Source: Talpa occidentalis (taxonomy: Eukaryota > Chordata > Mammalia > Eulipotyphla > Talpidae). From it: DNA of 64,000 nt. The DNA is taken from NCBI RefSeq assembly GCF_014898055.3, contig NW_023601543.1, forward strand, positions 65,175,782 through 65,239,781, in the 5' to 3' direction. Positions 12,250-24,840 of this stretch are shown in pieces. The translations under genes were made by a program, and so were the position numbers. Position 1 is the first letter of the stretch, and each line of letters opens with the position of its first letter. The notes below the pieces were generated by a model that saw only the letters and a program-made list of their open reading frames with translations, was not told the origin of the DNA and made no database searches.

Positions 12250-12480
12250 AAGTCACACCTGCTGATATCCACACTTGGGGGTCTTCCCCTCCCATGAAGA
12301 CTCTGGGCTTGGCCATATGGCTCATGTTGGCTAGTGAGACACTGGCAAATATATAGATAGAGGCATAAGGAGTGTGTGTGTGTTAGTTCCAGGAACTCTT
12401 CTGCTCAGATGTGCAAGAGTCCTGGCTGGCTCCACTGGATGGGAGAGAACGCAGAGATGGTGCCTATTCCTATCAGAACA
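12250..12480 (+). repeat. Possible ancient LTR fragment (MaLR/ERVL-like)
   Basis: Phrases such as 'gggcttggccatatggctca' and 'ttggctagtgagacactggc' recall common mammalian LTR-type repeats of MaLR/ERVL age. No termini visible. Confidence 0.35.
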
Positions 12481-12549
12481 AATACAAAGCAGCTTTCCTG
12501 CTAGCTAGAAGAAAAACACATCACTTTTAGTTAAAACTTAAACAAATTC

Positions 12550-12818
12550 GGGCCTCCCCCGGTGGCGCAGCGGTTGAGCGCTGGGCTGCGAAGCTACCCG
12601 CAGCCTCTGCAGCACCGGTTCGATCCCCGGCCGCCGGGTGAGGGTCCCACATGGCGCGCAGACCTCTCCTGCCGCCCGCTGCTCCCCTCAGCAGTGTACT
12701 TCGGTCCTTCTGCCTGTTCTGCTCCCTGCTCTGGCTCTGGCAAAATTCTCTCACCCCTCCCGCGCTTCTGACTGTACCCATTGCTTGTATAAATAAATAA
12801 ATCTTTAAAAAAAAAAAA
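12550..12818 (+). repeat. tRNA-derived SINE, type A head
   Basis: Near-consensus copy: head 'ggcctcccccggtggcgcag', B box 'ccggttcgatccccgg', tail 'taaataaataaatctttaaa'. An imperfect duplication around 'acttaaa(caa)attc' flanks it (about 12536-12549 and 12818-12830). Confidence 0.92.
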
Positions 12819-13150
12819 CTTAAATTCAATCAGGCAATAAGTCTATGACACTTGCTAGCTCTGTGGACAAGAGAAATGAGACTTGGCAAACACAAAGACA
12901 TTGCTAAATTATACTCTCCCTGGCCTTCTATTTATAGGTCATCAAATAATAAAATTCCACTCTTAGCTGAGCTGGACAGACGTGACAGAAACAGCCTATC
13001 TCTGGCAGTGACAAATAGCTGGCAGAGAATAAGTGCTTTCCTTGTAGATGGAAGAAACCAGAAAAAAAAAATAGCCTAAGAAGAGGATGGCAGTCAATAA
13101 ACCCTAAGTGAGAGGCTTTTCACGAGTGGGACTTCCATTTCTGTGCTTTA

Positions 13151-13188
13151 CAAAAAAAAAAAAGAAAGAAAAAGAAAAGAAAGAAAAT
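13151..13188. repeat. Purine (A/G) simple repeat
   Basis: A-rich run with GAAA units. Confidence 0.85.
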
Positions 13189-13533
13189 AGGGGTTGAATG
13201 ACGGGGCTTGAGGAGGCAAGATCAAGGGAAACGTAAGACTCTTTGTCTGCTCAGCCTCTGCCTCTGTTGCTAAAAATACATGGAATAGTTCTTCCAGGAG
13301 GAAGCGGTCACATATCACCCAGGAAAAGGAAGCCCTTGTGATACAGTTTATTCAGGGACTGAGGAATTCAAGTAATGCCTGCTTCTTCTTGCTAGACAGC
13401 CAGGAGGATAACTAAAGCCCCTGCCTATAGAGAGATTTTATTCTCTGATAGAATTAGGTCTCTTTACATCTGATACTGGGAATCAACTGAAATCTAAAGT
13501 ACCTTAAAAATCGCTCATTGTTGATTTTGATTT

Positions 13534-13633
13534 NNNNNNNNNNNNNNNNNNNNNNNNNNNNNNNNNNNNNNNNNNNNNNNNNNNNNNNNNNNNNNNNNNN
13601 NNNNNNNNNNNNNNNNNNNNNNNNNNNNNNNNN
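13534..13633. other. Assembly gap (100 N)
   Basis: Exactly 100 N, the conventional placeholder for a gap of unknown size. Translated frames crossing it are meaningless. Confidence 0.99.
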
Positions 13634-14269
13634 TGTAGCCAACCTTCTGGAAATGAACTTTTAGAAGAGAGTATATATTCTGGTTTTGCTTTCAAATATC
13701 CAGTTTTAGCTCACCCTGCATGGACAAGAAAACCTAGAAAATGCTAAGGGAATCCCGAAATTTGTGGAGCTTCCTACTTTACAATGTAGAAGCTACTCCC
13801 CAAGGCAGTCATTCAGAGGTCTAAAGGTGACCCTCCCAGTAGTAATAAAGCACCCATCAGAATAATATTAAAATAGAGTAAATGCCAACACTCAGCTCAA
13901 GGGGGTTTTCCTTCCTCGACTACCATCTGCAGGCTATTTGTCACAAGCTACGTATCAGTACCTGAATTTAAGTTTCTTCCTGCCCTGGAATATATCATTT
14001 AATAAATGCATATTTTAAACTACAGAAAATTGAAATATATTTAACTTGATTAGAGTGGTAGTTCATCACTGTACATATTTGTCAAAATTCATTAATTCAT
14101 ACACTTAAAATTGGTGAATTTTATTGCATATATACATAGAGCTACATAATCTCCCCCAACAAAGCTGATTAAACAATATTAATCATGTTAGGGTCCCATA
14201 AAATATGAATGTGAACTGACAATTCACTCACAAAATAAGGATATAACTGCAACTGAGGAGGAAACAAAC
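13634..14269. other. Intronic DNA without recognised elements
   Basis: AT-rich; nothing recognised. Confidence 0.4.
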
Positions 14270-14274
14270 TTGTT

Positions 14275-14490
14275 TATACTAGAGCCTCAGCACTATTGGC
14301 ATTTTGGGTCAGATATGTCTTTGTTGGGGGGGAAGTTGTCTGGGCATTATAGCTTAACAGCATTCTTCTACCCACTGGATGTCAGTCTCACCTTCCCTCT
14401 TCACTTGGGACAACCAAAAATATTTCCAGATACTGCCAAATATCCTCTGGGGTGGCAAAACCACCCCTTTGAGAATCTCTGCATCAGATC
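14275..14490 (+). repeat. hAT-Charlie MITE, MER20-type
   Basis: The sequence 'cagcactattggcattttgg', then 'ttctacccactggatgtcag' and the end 'ttgagaatctctg' follow the layout of the MER20-class element also seen at 36215-36440. Diverged. Confidence 0.7.
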
Positions 14491-14499
14491 CTTATAACA

Positions 14500-15400
14500 A
14501 GATCTATTATGTAAATTCAGCTAAAGCTAGTGGGGAAAGGTAACAATCTCAGAGAGGAGAAAATGAAGAATGTTGATGACAAGAGTTATTTAGGCACTTC
14601 CAAACACAGGTAATCAATGCAATCAATGTCTCCCTCCACAGATAATGAGCACAGGTAATCTAGAAACAAATACATTTTTCCAGGAGTCGCCATTAAACTA
14701 ATATATTAGGTTTCATAGCCATAAATCACTGCTATTGACCAACTCTCTCAATGACTTCATAAATTGGTCATTTGTTCCAGTAGGACATAAAGGAATTAAA
14801 GGATTATATACCCTTAAGACAGACTGCAAGTATGCATTAGACTTTCGATATACGATTTTTCAAGTTGACTTTTTAAAAGTCAAGTCCCTAAATACAACAT
14901 TTAACCAAATTAAAGAAAAATCTATACTACCTCTGCCTATTAATTAAACTAACAAAATACATATGAAATAAGGTTTTATGTGCGGCAGACTGTGGATAAA
15001 CAACCAGCTTAAACTCTTCATCTCAAGATGAAGTATCAGTTTAAAAGAAATAAACTGTTTAATAACTCCAAATGTGGAAATCTATTCCAAGGAAATAATC
15101 CCCCAAAGAAATTCAGATAAAAAAATGTCAAAGCATTCTTGATGTCAAATATTGCACAACTCCTAATTCTGCAAACTGAGGCAAAGTGGCAGACATCACA
15201 CTTTATCAAACATATAGATGACAGTTGAAAGAAACCGGAGTTTCTAGTCCAATACCAAGTCTTCCAGCCACTGAGAGAATGCAAAGGAGGAAAGAAGTCC
15301 CACTGGTCATTTTCAGAACTTAAGTGCCTAGGCCATGGCTCCTAATAGTGGTGCTAAGCTGCTGAGTTCAGAGAAATAAAGAAACAAGCACAGTTAGATG
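14500..15400. other. Intronic DNA without recognised elements
   Basis: AT-rich unique-looking sequence; no coding frame or repeat family supported. Confidence 0.35.
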
Positions 15401-15409
15401 GATAAATGA

Positions 15410-16300
15410 CCCAATTAAAAACTATTTATTTTTTTGTTGTATACAAATCATTATTGGTGTGTAAATATTATATACAAATATATTGTATACAAATACAACT
15501 AATTACATTTATAAAACAAATTCTTAAAATGCAATTTATTAACCAGAAATCTTTCAAATCATAAGAGCTGGGAAAAAATAAGATGCCTTTATGAGGGTAG
15601 AAAATATGACCCAATATTGATAAAAGAATGGGCAACAAACATATAAATATATGTTTCCTCCTTACTAACCAGAGGAACAAATTTAAAGTTCCATGATACT
15701 ATTAAAATTTTACCAGACTGAAAAAAAATCAAGAAGTTTAATAAGATTGAGTATTAGTTAAGATGTAAACAACTAGAATTCTCAACAATCTATAACCACT
15801 TTATAAACAGTATAATAGTATCTTTTAAGCTAAAGATGTACCTTTATCTTCACAAACGTTCAACAGAAAACTAAGAAATGGTCATAGCAGCATCACTCAT
15901 AAAAGCCAACTGAGAACTACCCAAGTGTCCACTAACAAAATGGGTAATATGTAGTATAGTCATATGATGAAACGCTATATAGCAAAGAAAAAAGGGGAAA
16001 TGTGTACTGAAACCGCATGGATGGGCCTCACACAAACTTAACTCAAAGAAATCACAGGGAATCTTTCGATTTTCATAATGTCCAAAAATAGGAAAAAAAC
16101 AAGTGACAGAGAAGAACCAGGTCATTTAGGAATACGTTCATAGCTGGTACAACTATAAAGAAAAGCAAGGAGTTGGTAAATAAATCTGTAGTTTTTCTCC
16201 AGAGGGGAGATAGACATAGGGGAAGAGAATATACACAGCAGAGGGTCACTCGGGAGGCTTCTTGGGGTACTAACAATGACCTATTTATTAACCTGGGAGG
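15410..16300 (+). repeat. Old L1 fragment
   Basis: The part 'gtcatagcagcatcactcat', 'aactacccaagtgtccacta' and 'tatgatgaaacgctatatag' follows the L1 ORF2-end/3'UTR pattern in plus orientation. Left boundary uncertain. Confidence 0.65.
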
Positions 16301-17440
16301 TGAAGTACATGAGGATTTGTTTTTAAATTATTCTTTATATGGTACATAAGTATTTTCACAATCCTTTGTTTCTCCCACACATAAAGGCTTAATTTTTTAA
16401 ATGCAAAGCAATACATATAACCATTTTGACACAGGCAAAACCGCAGCTGAAAACATTAATTGTGAGAAGCAGAACTCGGTGTATTTTGGATGATTACAAT
16501 TGCACAGATATGAAAGTACAATGACAGAGTGCACAGGCTAATTGCAAGTGGTGTAATAAAATCATGTTCATTAGTGTTTTTCCCATAGGAGTACTGAGGT
16601 TCATAATTTCAAACTATTTGATTGATGTCACACTACATATTAAATCCAGAGCTGGTGGTGTAAAAAAAATCAATATACAAGTGGTACAATTGGCCATGGG
16701 TTGAAAAGAACCACAAGTCTCTGAATGGATGCTTAATAGGCATTATCAGAAGGTAAATACACAAGGGAGGGCTGAAAGACTTAGGATTGTGTACACAGCA
16801 AGTCTTTATGTAGGTTGATTCTATGACAGATATTTATCAGCCATGGAAAATTTTTGGTTGACAATTATATTTCATGGCAAAAGATTTTACTGTTATTATG
16901 AAGCAGGGTGCTATATATTTTTTTTAAATTTGTGGTAATAATCACCAAAGTAAAGATAGCAATTGTATGTATGAATAAGCCATAAAGATAGTCCAGACAA
17001 ATGAGTAGAGAAATTTTCAAAGTTAGATATAAGGGAAATGAGAGAGAAGGACAGGGTCATGCAAATGTCAGGAAATGGCAGAATGGCCACCCTATTTCAC
17101 TAGCTCATCTCAATCACAATGATAGTTAACAACAAAGCACTTTATAGCATGACCATCTATAACTGCCCATCTGAAGATGAGCCAAGACAGTCCTTTTCCA
17201 TGTCTACTCCACTGTATAAATTCCTCTCTTAAAAATATTTTGAAATCAACTTCATATTTTTTGTGGTAAAACAATTACTAATTAGGAAAGCAAATCTGGT
17301 ACTTCTGCTAATGATGGGGGGAGGTGACAGCATTCCAGAACAGTAAATTGACTTCTAAGTTACATCCTTCAGCACAGATAATTGGAATGAGCAGGTTAAC
17401 AATAGTCAGCAAAGAGCAAAAAAAATGCACTGAATTCTGT
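16301..17440. other. Intronic DNA without recognised elements
   Basis: AT-rich, no clear repeats. Confidence 0.35.
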
Positions 17441-17449
17441 AGCATTTAG

Positions 17450-17765
17450 ATTCCAAATCATGGATCCTGCTTGTTCTTCAGGTCTCAGCTCAAATGTTAT
17501 CTCCTCAGGGAGGCTTCCTGTGATTACTCTATCAAGTAAGCCTCTACACTACCCTTCCATCAACTCTTTCCTTTGGATCACTGGCCACTGTTTGAAATGA
17601 TCATATTTGTTTTCGTTTTGTCTATTCTCCTCGCTTCTTAATAGATCATCTTGTTATTCTGCTTACAGTTAAATCCCAGAACCTGGCACAGAGCAGGCAT
17701 TCAATACCCCTAAAACATTCCTTGGGTAAATGCAATGAAGAAATGATTACTACACGATACTGGCA
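17450..17765 (+). repeat. LINE-2 3' end
   Basis: The sequence 'aggtctcagctcaaatgtta', 'ctcagggaggcttcctgtga' and 'cagaacctggcacagagcag' with 'gcattcaata' match the LINE-2 3' terminal region in order. Confidence 0.85.
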
Positions 17766-18263
17766 TGAATGGGCAGTTACAGAGGGCATGAAAGATCAAT
17801 TAGGGTGGCAGAGAGCAGCTGTCAAGAAAGGGAAGGCTTGCTACAGAATTTGAAATTGAAATTAAATCCTGAAGACAAGTGAGATTCACTAAGCAGAGGA
17901 ACTGGACCTGGTGACTAGAAAGGAACTTACAAAGGTCTGTGGCAGGGGTGGGTTGGATGCAATGAAGAACATAAAGTGTCCTTTACCAGCACACAAAAAA
18001 AATTAATTTAGTTTATAGGTAACATGAGACAACTACTAGATTTTATCAGATTGCTTTGTTTTAAAACATATTTCAACAAATAGGTGGGATGAAATGAGGA
18101 GGCTAGAGATAGGGAACACAGTCAGGAAAATGCTGCAAGGGTCCTAGAGAGAGAAAAGACAGTGGCAGTGAAGTGGAGAGAAGGAAAGAGATGTGAGATC
18201 TAACAATTTGAATCAACAGGGCTTGGTGATTCATGGGATATAAGCAAGGGTAAGGCCAGCAAG

Positions 18264-18353
18264 AAATCTAGCATTGCGTCTTAGGCAACTGGTTACAACA
18301 CACACAACAAATCTAGCATTGCGTCTTAGGCAACTGGTTACAACACACACATA
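18264..18353. repeat. Perfect 45-bp tandem duplication
   Basis: The unit beginning 'aaatctagcattgcgtctta' at 18264 is repeated at 18309, an offset of 45 bp, with no mismatch until the right edge near 18350. Confidence 0.93.
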
Positions 18354-19390
18354 TGTAAGGATAGATTTGGGGGAAGGCAGGGATAATAGAAAAAAGACAA
18401 AACTCCATTAATTAATTGCTGGAGGGGGTGCAGGGGGGACTACCTTACATGCAAACAACAACATAACTTTGCAGTCTGCTCAACTTAGACTTGACCTGAA
18501 CGCAGCTTGTTCTGCCTCTGGCCAATACCCTCATCTACAAGTAGACTTTAAAATCCTCCATAATCCTTACTAGTCAAACCTTACAATTACAGGGAGCTGA
18601 TGCAGAGGGCAGTCAGAGGCCCTAAAGCAGGGTTAGGAAAATGGCACCATGATTACACGGGACACTAGATTTAAGCCAGGTCTGTTGACTATAGACCCCA
18701 AGTCAATAGGTCCCAAGTTCATGACAGAAGTTTATGATTGGCCCCAATTATTTTTTAAAATTACACCATTGTTCATTTTTGTACAATGTATGCCTGTATG
18801 ATCAAGACGATGTGGTGTATATACACAAAGGTGATTGGCCCCAATTTTATGACAGAAGTTCAAATCACTTCTTTCTGCCAGCTGATAGACCTGGCAAAGA
18901 AAAACAGTACACCAGATTGGGTGATGGTTGAAGCAGAACACATGTGTACTAACTTACTAATTTAAGGAACAATCTATGTTCACGAACTTTGTATCCATAA
19001 TGTATGGTGGATTATTATCATGGCTGTTGGCACATGGTTGGTCTTACAAGCAGAGAATGGCCTTTCTACAGGATGTGATTTTAGCAGCCTCAGAGAGATT
19101 TGCTTTTAAAATGACCTTCTCCAGTGCACTCTGCTGGCAAAATTCCTCTTAACATTCATACAGAGTATAAACAAGTGAGATTATTGCCTGAACGCAAGTT
19201 CAGAGCAGGAAGTTGACCAACTTTTACTCAGCAATTGTGCCAAAAGTTTATCTGCGTGTCCGTGTCCATGTATGGATTAGATAACTGGGTTGAAGCTAGT
19301 GTCAGCTCCAGAGGAAAATGCCTGCAGATTCCTTTGTTTCTTTGAAGCTAAGAAACAACTCCCTATCCAGCAGGTTTTGGTTTTTTTGGG
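18354..19390. other. Intronic DNA with a short local rearrangement
   Basis: 'tgattggccccaatt' occurs at 18735 and 18832 and 'atgacagaagtt' at 18720 and 18850, in swapped order, suggesting a decayed local duplication. Otherwise nothing recognised. Confidence 0.45.
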
Positions 19391-19399
19391 TTTTTTGTT

Positions 19400-20470
19400 T
19401 GTTTGTTTGTTTTGAGGCCTTGGCTTCTTTTTTCCTTCAATTTGTCTGTCATTTACATATCTATTTAACTCTGGGGGTACATTTTCATACCTGCATATGT
19501 GCACATGCTTCACTCACCCCCCCAACAATATACCTGTGCCAGTGATCTATTACCCCTTCCTTCCCCCATCCACTACTCCCTCCCACCCCCCATTCCCTCT
19601 GGTAACCAGTATATTTTTCAGTGTCTAAGAATTATTTTTGCTGTGCTTTGCCAGTATGTTCTTTGGTTAGTTATATTCCATCTGGTATCTATCCTTCATT
19701 TTCTGACTTATTCCACTTAGCATAATCTCCTTAATATTCTTTCATTTTGTTCCCCAAGTCACTATTTCATCTTTTTAATACCTGAGTAGTATGCCGCTGA
19801 GTGCATATTCGAAAATTTCTTTATTGAGTCATCTTTTGTTGGGCTCTTAGGTTGGTTTCACCTGTTTTGACAAGAGTGGACATTGCTGCTATGAGCATGG
19901 GAGCACATCAATCTTTTTATATTTTAGTTTTCATATTCTTTGGGTAAATACCTAGTAGTGCTGGATTACATGGTATTTCCATTTTATTTTTTTTTAAGGT
20001 ATGTCCATACCATTTTCCAATAGAAGCTGCACCAAATTACATTCCCAGCAACAGTAGATGAGAATTCCTTTTCCTCCACATCCTCACCAACAGTTGTTGG
20101 CTTCATTTTTTTGATATGGCCATTCTCACAGAGGTGAGGTGCTATCTCCCTGTGGTTTTCATTTGCATCTACCTTATATTTAGTCTGCCTGTGGACATCT
20201 GCATGTCTTCTTTGAGAATGGTCTAGTTATTTTGCTCATTGTTTGATTGGGAATTTTTGTTGTTGTTAGGTTGTGTGAGCACTTTGTATATTTTGGACAC
20301 TAATCCTTTGTCAGATGTGTGATGGGCAGCAAATATCTTCTCCCAGTGTGTAGGTTGCCTTTTTGTTTTGTAATTGTTTCTTTTGAGGTCCTAAAGCTTT
20401 TCAGTTTGATGCCAGGTCCCACTTGATTATTTTTGCTTTTGTTTCCCTTGCCACTTGGAAATGAAGCTTT
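19400..20470 (-). repeat. Old L1 fragment
   Basis: Antisense L1 phrases run in order: 'cttagcataatctccttaat', 'gtagtatgccgctgagtgca', 'gacattgctgctatgagcat' and 'tttgggtaaatacctagtag'. Diverged, no target duplication identified. Confidence 0.8.
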
Positions 20471-20639
20471 GGCTAACTTACAGGCACCGAGGCTGGAACA
20501 AACGAGGTCTTGTACCTCATTTGTACCTCAGGGCAACGTGGACTCTCAGTACCTTCCACCCACCTACAAAGGTCTACCATGAAGGACTGTGCCCTGGGCT
20601 CTGAGCACCAGGCCCACTGTGGGTGCAGGGATTTCAAAT

Positions 20640-20810
20640 GAAAGCCTTGCGGAAACATGACCTTAAGCTTAACTCTAGGCCTCGCCTGCCTTGTCTCAAA
20701 ATAAGGCACAGTAATTACTACATCAACAGGCTGTTTCAAGGATTAAACAAGGTAATGCATGTGGGGTGGTTAATACTATCTTTGTCCTTGAGTAAATGCT
20801 CAATAATCAC
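20640..20810 (+). repeat. MIR fragment
   Basis: The sequence 'gctgtttcaaggattaaaca', 'ggtaatgcatgtgg' and 'gagtaaatgctcaataatca' follow the 3' half of MIR. Confidence 0.65.
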
Positions 20811-21270
20811 AGTAACAGCTACTGATAGCAACCACAGTAACATCACCATGGCATAATTCAGTCACCTGCATCCCCCCCTTGTTGCTAACAGAACCACTCG
20901 TAACTCTTGCTTTGTTCCATATGGACCACTCAGCCTCCTCTCTCTCTAAAAATCCAATTTGAGAAAAACCATCTAAATCAGTGTAAAAATAACTTTTTTT
21001 TTTTTTTTACCTCAAACCACTAAATACACCCAACAGCTAACAGGGCCCACGTCTGCCTTTGATATTTTTCATTTTGCTTAGTATGAAAACAAGACTAAAA
21101 TATATCCAAGTTTAAATTGTTTCATGATCAATGTGTTACATAAGCAACCCTCTCACTCACATGCTAAGGAGATAAAGATACCAAAGTTCATTTCTTACAA
21201 ATAAACAGGAAATAAATGTCCATGGGCAGGAAAGTGGGTAATGATATATCCACACAAAGAATGAACTAGA
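20811..21270. other. Intronic DNA without recognised elements
   Basis: Contains a T tract at about 20993-21009. Nothing else recognised. Confidence 0.35.
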
Positions 21271-21276
21271 TCAGAT

Positions 21277-21478
21277 TGGCAAACTTTTTTTGTTTGCCAG
21301 ATAGTAAATATTTTAGGCTTTCTGGGCCATACAATCTCTGTTGTAATTACTCAACTCTGCTATTTTGGTGTGAGGGCATTTACAGACAACATGTAAAGTC
21401 TATTTATTTTAAAAAAAAAAAAAAAAGGTGACTGGCTCGATTTTGCCCATGGGCCATAATACTTTGTCAACCCCTAAA
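21277..21478 (+). repeat. hAT-Charlie-type DNA transposon fossil
   Basis: The sequence 'ttggcaaactttttttgttt', 'agatagtaaatattttaggc', 'gggccatacaatctctgttg' and the end 'ctttgtcaacccct' give a short nonautonomous hAT element with matching ends. The same family is present inverted at 25238-25452. Confidence 0.8.
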
Positions 21479-21724
21479 CTTGAGTCACATCTATCAACAT
21501 GGAACCATACCAACAATATCAAGCAAAAATGCTTTGAAACAATATGCATGGTATGATTCATTTATACAAAGTTTAAAAATGTGAAAGTAATCTGTTATAA
21601 CAATTATGGATATGTATATATCCACAAATGTATAAAAATAGGCTCAACTTATAGACTCTGAATTTATGACAGTGGATGTAGGGAATCAACTGTAATTTGT
21701 TCACATTTCTTTAAAAACCAATAC

Positions 21725-22056
21725 CTTGGGCCTTCCCTGGTGGCGCAGCGGTTGAGCACTGGGCTGTGAAGCTGCCCGCAGCCTCTGTAGCGCCAGTTCA
21801 ATCCCCAGCCGCCAGCGAGGGTCCCACATGGCACGTAAACCTCTCCTGCAGCGCCCGCTGCTCCCCTCAGCAGTGTGTTTCGTCGGTCTGCCTGTTCTGC
21901 TCCCTGCTCTGGCTCTGGTGAATTCTCTCACCCTCCCGCGCTTCTGACTGTACCCAGTGCTTGTATAAATAAATAAATAAATCTTTAAAAACAAACAAAC
22001 AAATAAATAGATAAAACTGCTTTCTTTCCTTATAAAAAAAATAAAAATAAAAAAAT
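21725..22056 (+). repeat. tRNA-derived SINE, type A, with extended 3' end
   Basis: Standard head and body up to 'aataaatctttaaaa' (about 21990), then CAAA/TAGA units, a non-SINE stretch 'actgctttctttccttat' (about 22015-22032) and a second A-rich tract. A perfect 12-bp duplication AAAAACCAATAC (21713-21724 and 22057-22068) encloses all of it, so the extra segment was inserted together with the SINE or is a tail rearrangement. Confidence 0.9.
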
Positions 22057-22068
22057 AAAAACCAATAC

Positions 22069-22890
22069 TCAAAGCAAATAAGGCATAATGTCAAGGTCTG
22101 ATAAAGCTGGGTGATAAAAATACACATAAATATCATATTCACTGTCATAAATTATATTTGAAATATACCCTGAGAAATTTTCAATGCTCAATAGGAACAG
22201 GCATTTTCCTTTATTTTCAAAAGACAAGGTTTAAAAATCAAATTAAAGGTCTTTTTTGCTCTGCATTAATTTAATCCAATTGTTTATATAAACGGGATAG
22301 AAGAAATGCTGAATTGTAGTGAGACAATGTGGTAAAAATAGATACTCCATCTTTGAGAAACAAAAGAAAACTATATTCTATAAACGCCCAGAAAAAAATA
22401 TTTTTAAAATAATATGTACTGTTTTCTTATTTACAGCAGTAATCTATGTTATAAATGGGCAGATAAAAAAGAATATAAAGAAAAAGGCAACCCATGAATT
22501 ATCTCACCACATACCCACACCATTAACCAATCCCCTTCAGGATTTGTTCCAAACATTTTTCATTCTTTACAAAAATGATATACCATATATATATATATAT
22601 TGTGGTGTAGACAGCTTATTTGAACAGCTTTTTATAGGAATATTAATTTATGCACCTCTTCTTTCAGTATTTTTATCTCAAAATAATTTGCATGCTCAAA
22701 ATAATCTGCTCCAAGATGTGCAGAGTTCACTCTTGACATTAGCTTCAAAGACTTTGCTCTGTGTTTCCCACCATGTAGAAAAATGCCTTTCACCTCCATT
22801 GCTCATCTAGACCAAATCAAAGTCCCCAGTGCACTCAATGAGCCACCTGTTCAGTGCTGTTCTAAGCCCTTTAAAAAAACTATCAGGTAA
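22069..22890. other. AT-rich intronic DNA with a long chance ORF
   Basis: A 163-codon frame (22319-22810, plus) crosses an (AT)n run and shows no conserved domain. Composition and context give no support for a gene. Confidence 0.5.
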
Positions 22891-22894
22891 GCGA

Positions 22895-23065
22895 CCACCT
22901 CTGTGTACTAGAACTATCTTAGGAAGAACATAACATTCAAAGCAGTTGCTTGTCCTCAGAACAACTCTGAAGGATATAAACTAAAATAACTATCTGCCTC
23001 ATTTCACAAACAGATCAGCTGCTGTTAAGGAGATTAGTAAGTAACTTGCTCCTACCCTGTAGCAG
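22895..23065 (-). repeat. Possible MIR fragment
   Basis: The sequence 'ctcagaacaactctgaagga', 'tgcctcatttcacaaacaga' and 'agtaagtaacttgctc' resemble the centre of MIR-class elements. Orientation uncertain. Confidence 0.45.
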
Positions 23066-23880
23066 CACCTTCATCCCTTAAACGAGACTTACTGGAAACA
23101 CAGGCTTCTATTAGTACTGCTGGTTGAATGCTTTGCTACACTTATTATCAGCAAGCAATTTAGCATCAATTGCACTTAGAACTCAGCTCACTGTGATGGA
23201 AAAAAAACACTTTACTATCTCTCATGCCTCTTACATGAGTAAATAAATGGGCTTTTCTCAACTTCCCATCTGCACGCCAACCTCCTTTTTTAATTCCACA
23301 TTTGTCTTTCTAAGCACTTCAAACATCTACCTAATCACTCTGCTTAGTGAACCAAGGAGCTTTACTGTTAGGAAAAAGGAGGGAATAGGGATAGGAATCA
23401 CACTTCTGGGGCCAGGCCTCATCAGAAGCATGAAAAGCTAGGCTTTCAGGCCAGAAGGGAAAAGCCTGGGCTGCGATAGAGCTGTCCAGTGTACATGATC
23501 TAGTGACCAGGAGTTCACTGGTTCCACTCAGCTCTCCACCACTCCCGTGACTCAGGTTTTCTCTGTCCTAGCCACTTCCCCTGTGTTTCTTTCTCCTTCT
23601 GCCTCTATGACAACCGTGTCTCTTATATCTCAAGTTCAAATGCTTAAAAAAAATTGCTCCAATCAGATCTTATACGCCTGATCATCACAAGTTCCGCTGA
23701 CCAGTCAACCAGCAAATATCCAAGGATCAGATCCTCTTCCTGAATGAACTGACCAAAGTGGATTGTGGGAAGGATCAGGAGTACGGAGATGACCAAAAGT
23801 AAAGAACTGCCCAAGGTCACTTTTGTCAGCAAAAACCACAAATGAAGAAGTTTCTGAGAGTTGACCCACCTTTTAAATCT
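23066..23880. other. Intronic DNA without recognised elements
   Basis: No repeat family or coding signal supported. Confidence 0.35.
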
Positions 23881-23884
23881 ACTA

Positions 23885-24540
23885 ATATCTCAAACTGAAC
23901 ACAGGCAAAATGGAACACATCATATTCATTTCCCACCAGTGTCTTCTAAAGTCTACATTCCCGTGAGGGCATCCCATTATTCAGGTTCTCCAAGCACATA
24001 ACACTGGGGTTCTCATTCATCCACAAACACCCTTGTCTTATCATACAGTGGCTTTCTGCTGTCCTCCATTCTCCATTCCTACTCCTTTCTATATTGCACT
24101 TCTGTTCTTACCTAATTAACCTGGTTCCATCACATCTTGCTTTTTGTATTCCACCCCCACTAACTTACTGCTTCTAAATTAGATCTGTCAAGCATAGCTC
24201 CTGAAGTTACTACTCCTTACTCCAAAATATGGACTAGTATCCCACTGCCCACCAGCCAAAACAAATCCAAAGCCTTACCCAATGCAGTCTATCCACAATA
24301 ACACCTATGCCTATGCATTGAGACTCATTACACACCTTGTCCCTTATACAACTAAACTCACTCCCACCCCAAATACAGAAAACATTCTGCTTTCTCCAAA
24401 CCTCTACTCACGTCACTTCCTCCATCCAATGGCCTTCATTATCCTCTCTGGGCACCACTTGTCAAAACCCCAGCATTCTCCAAGGTTGATTCTGTCCATG
24501 CGACCTTCCCATTCCCCAGCTAGATGAGCTGTCCCTTGGT
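23885..24540 (+). repeat. LINE-2 fragment
   Basis: The sequence 'aactgaacacaggcaaaatg' and the pyrimidine-rich remainder ('cacatcttgctttttgtatt', 'caatggccttcattatcctc') resemble LINE-2 3' sequence. Strongly diverged. Confidence 0.5.
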
Positions 24541-24559
24541 CCCACAGCACTTCATATAA

Positions 24560-24840
24560 ACTTCTAGTACTTCTAGTGCTGTCCAACAGAGACATATTGG
24601 AATGCTACATGTCTAAATTTAAATTTTCTAGTGGTCATATTGAAAGTGAAAAAGAAACCGGTGAATTTACTTTTAATATTGTTTTCTTGAATTCAGTATA
24701 TAAAAAGTATTACCATTTCAACATGCAATCAATATAAAAATGGGGATATTTTACATGCTTTCACATTAAATCCTCAAACTCTGGTATGTCCTTTATACTG
24801 ACAGCACATCTCTGTTTGGACTGTCCTCGGAAATGCCCGG
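24560..24840 (-). repeat. Ancient DNA-transposon fragment
   Basis: The sequence 'tagtgctgtccaacagagac', 'gtgaaaaagaaaccggtgaa' and 'ttcaacatgcaatcaatata' correspond to a widespread short mammalian repeat, which I believe is hAT-related but cannot name with certainty. Confidence 0.5.

Noticed and set aside
13454..13695. Minus-strand ORFs over the N block
   Set aside because: They exist only because N was read through; the gap content is unknown.
22319..22810. 163-codon plus-strand ORF
   Set aside because: AT-rich, crosses an (AT)n run, no domain, no promoter or splice context; a chance frame.
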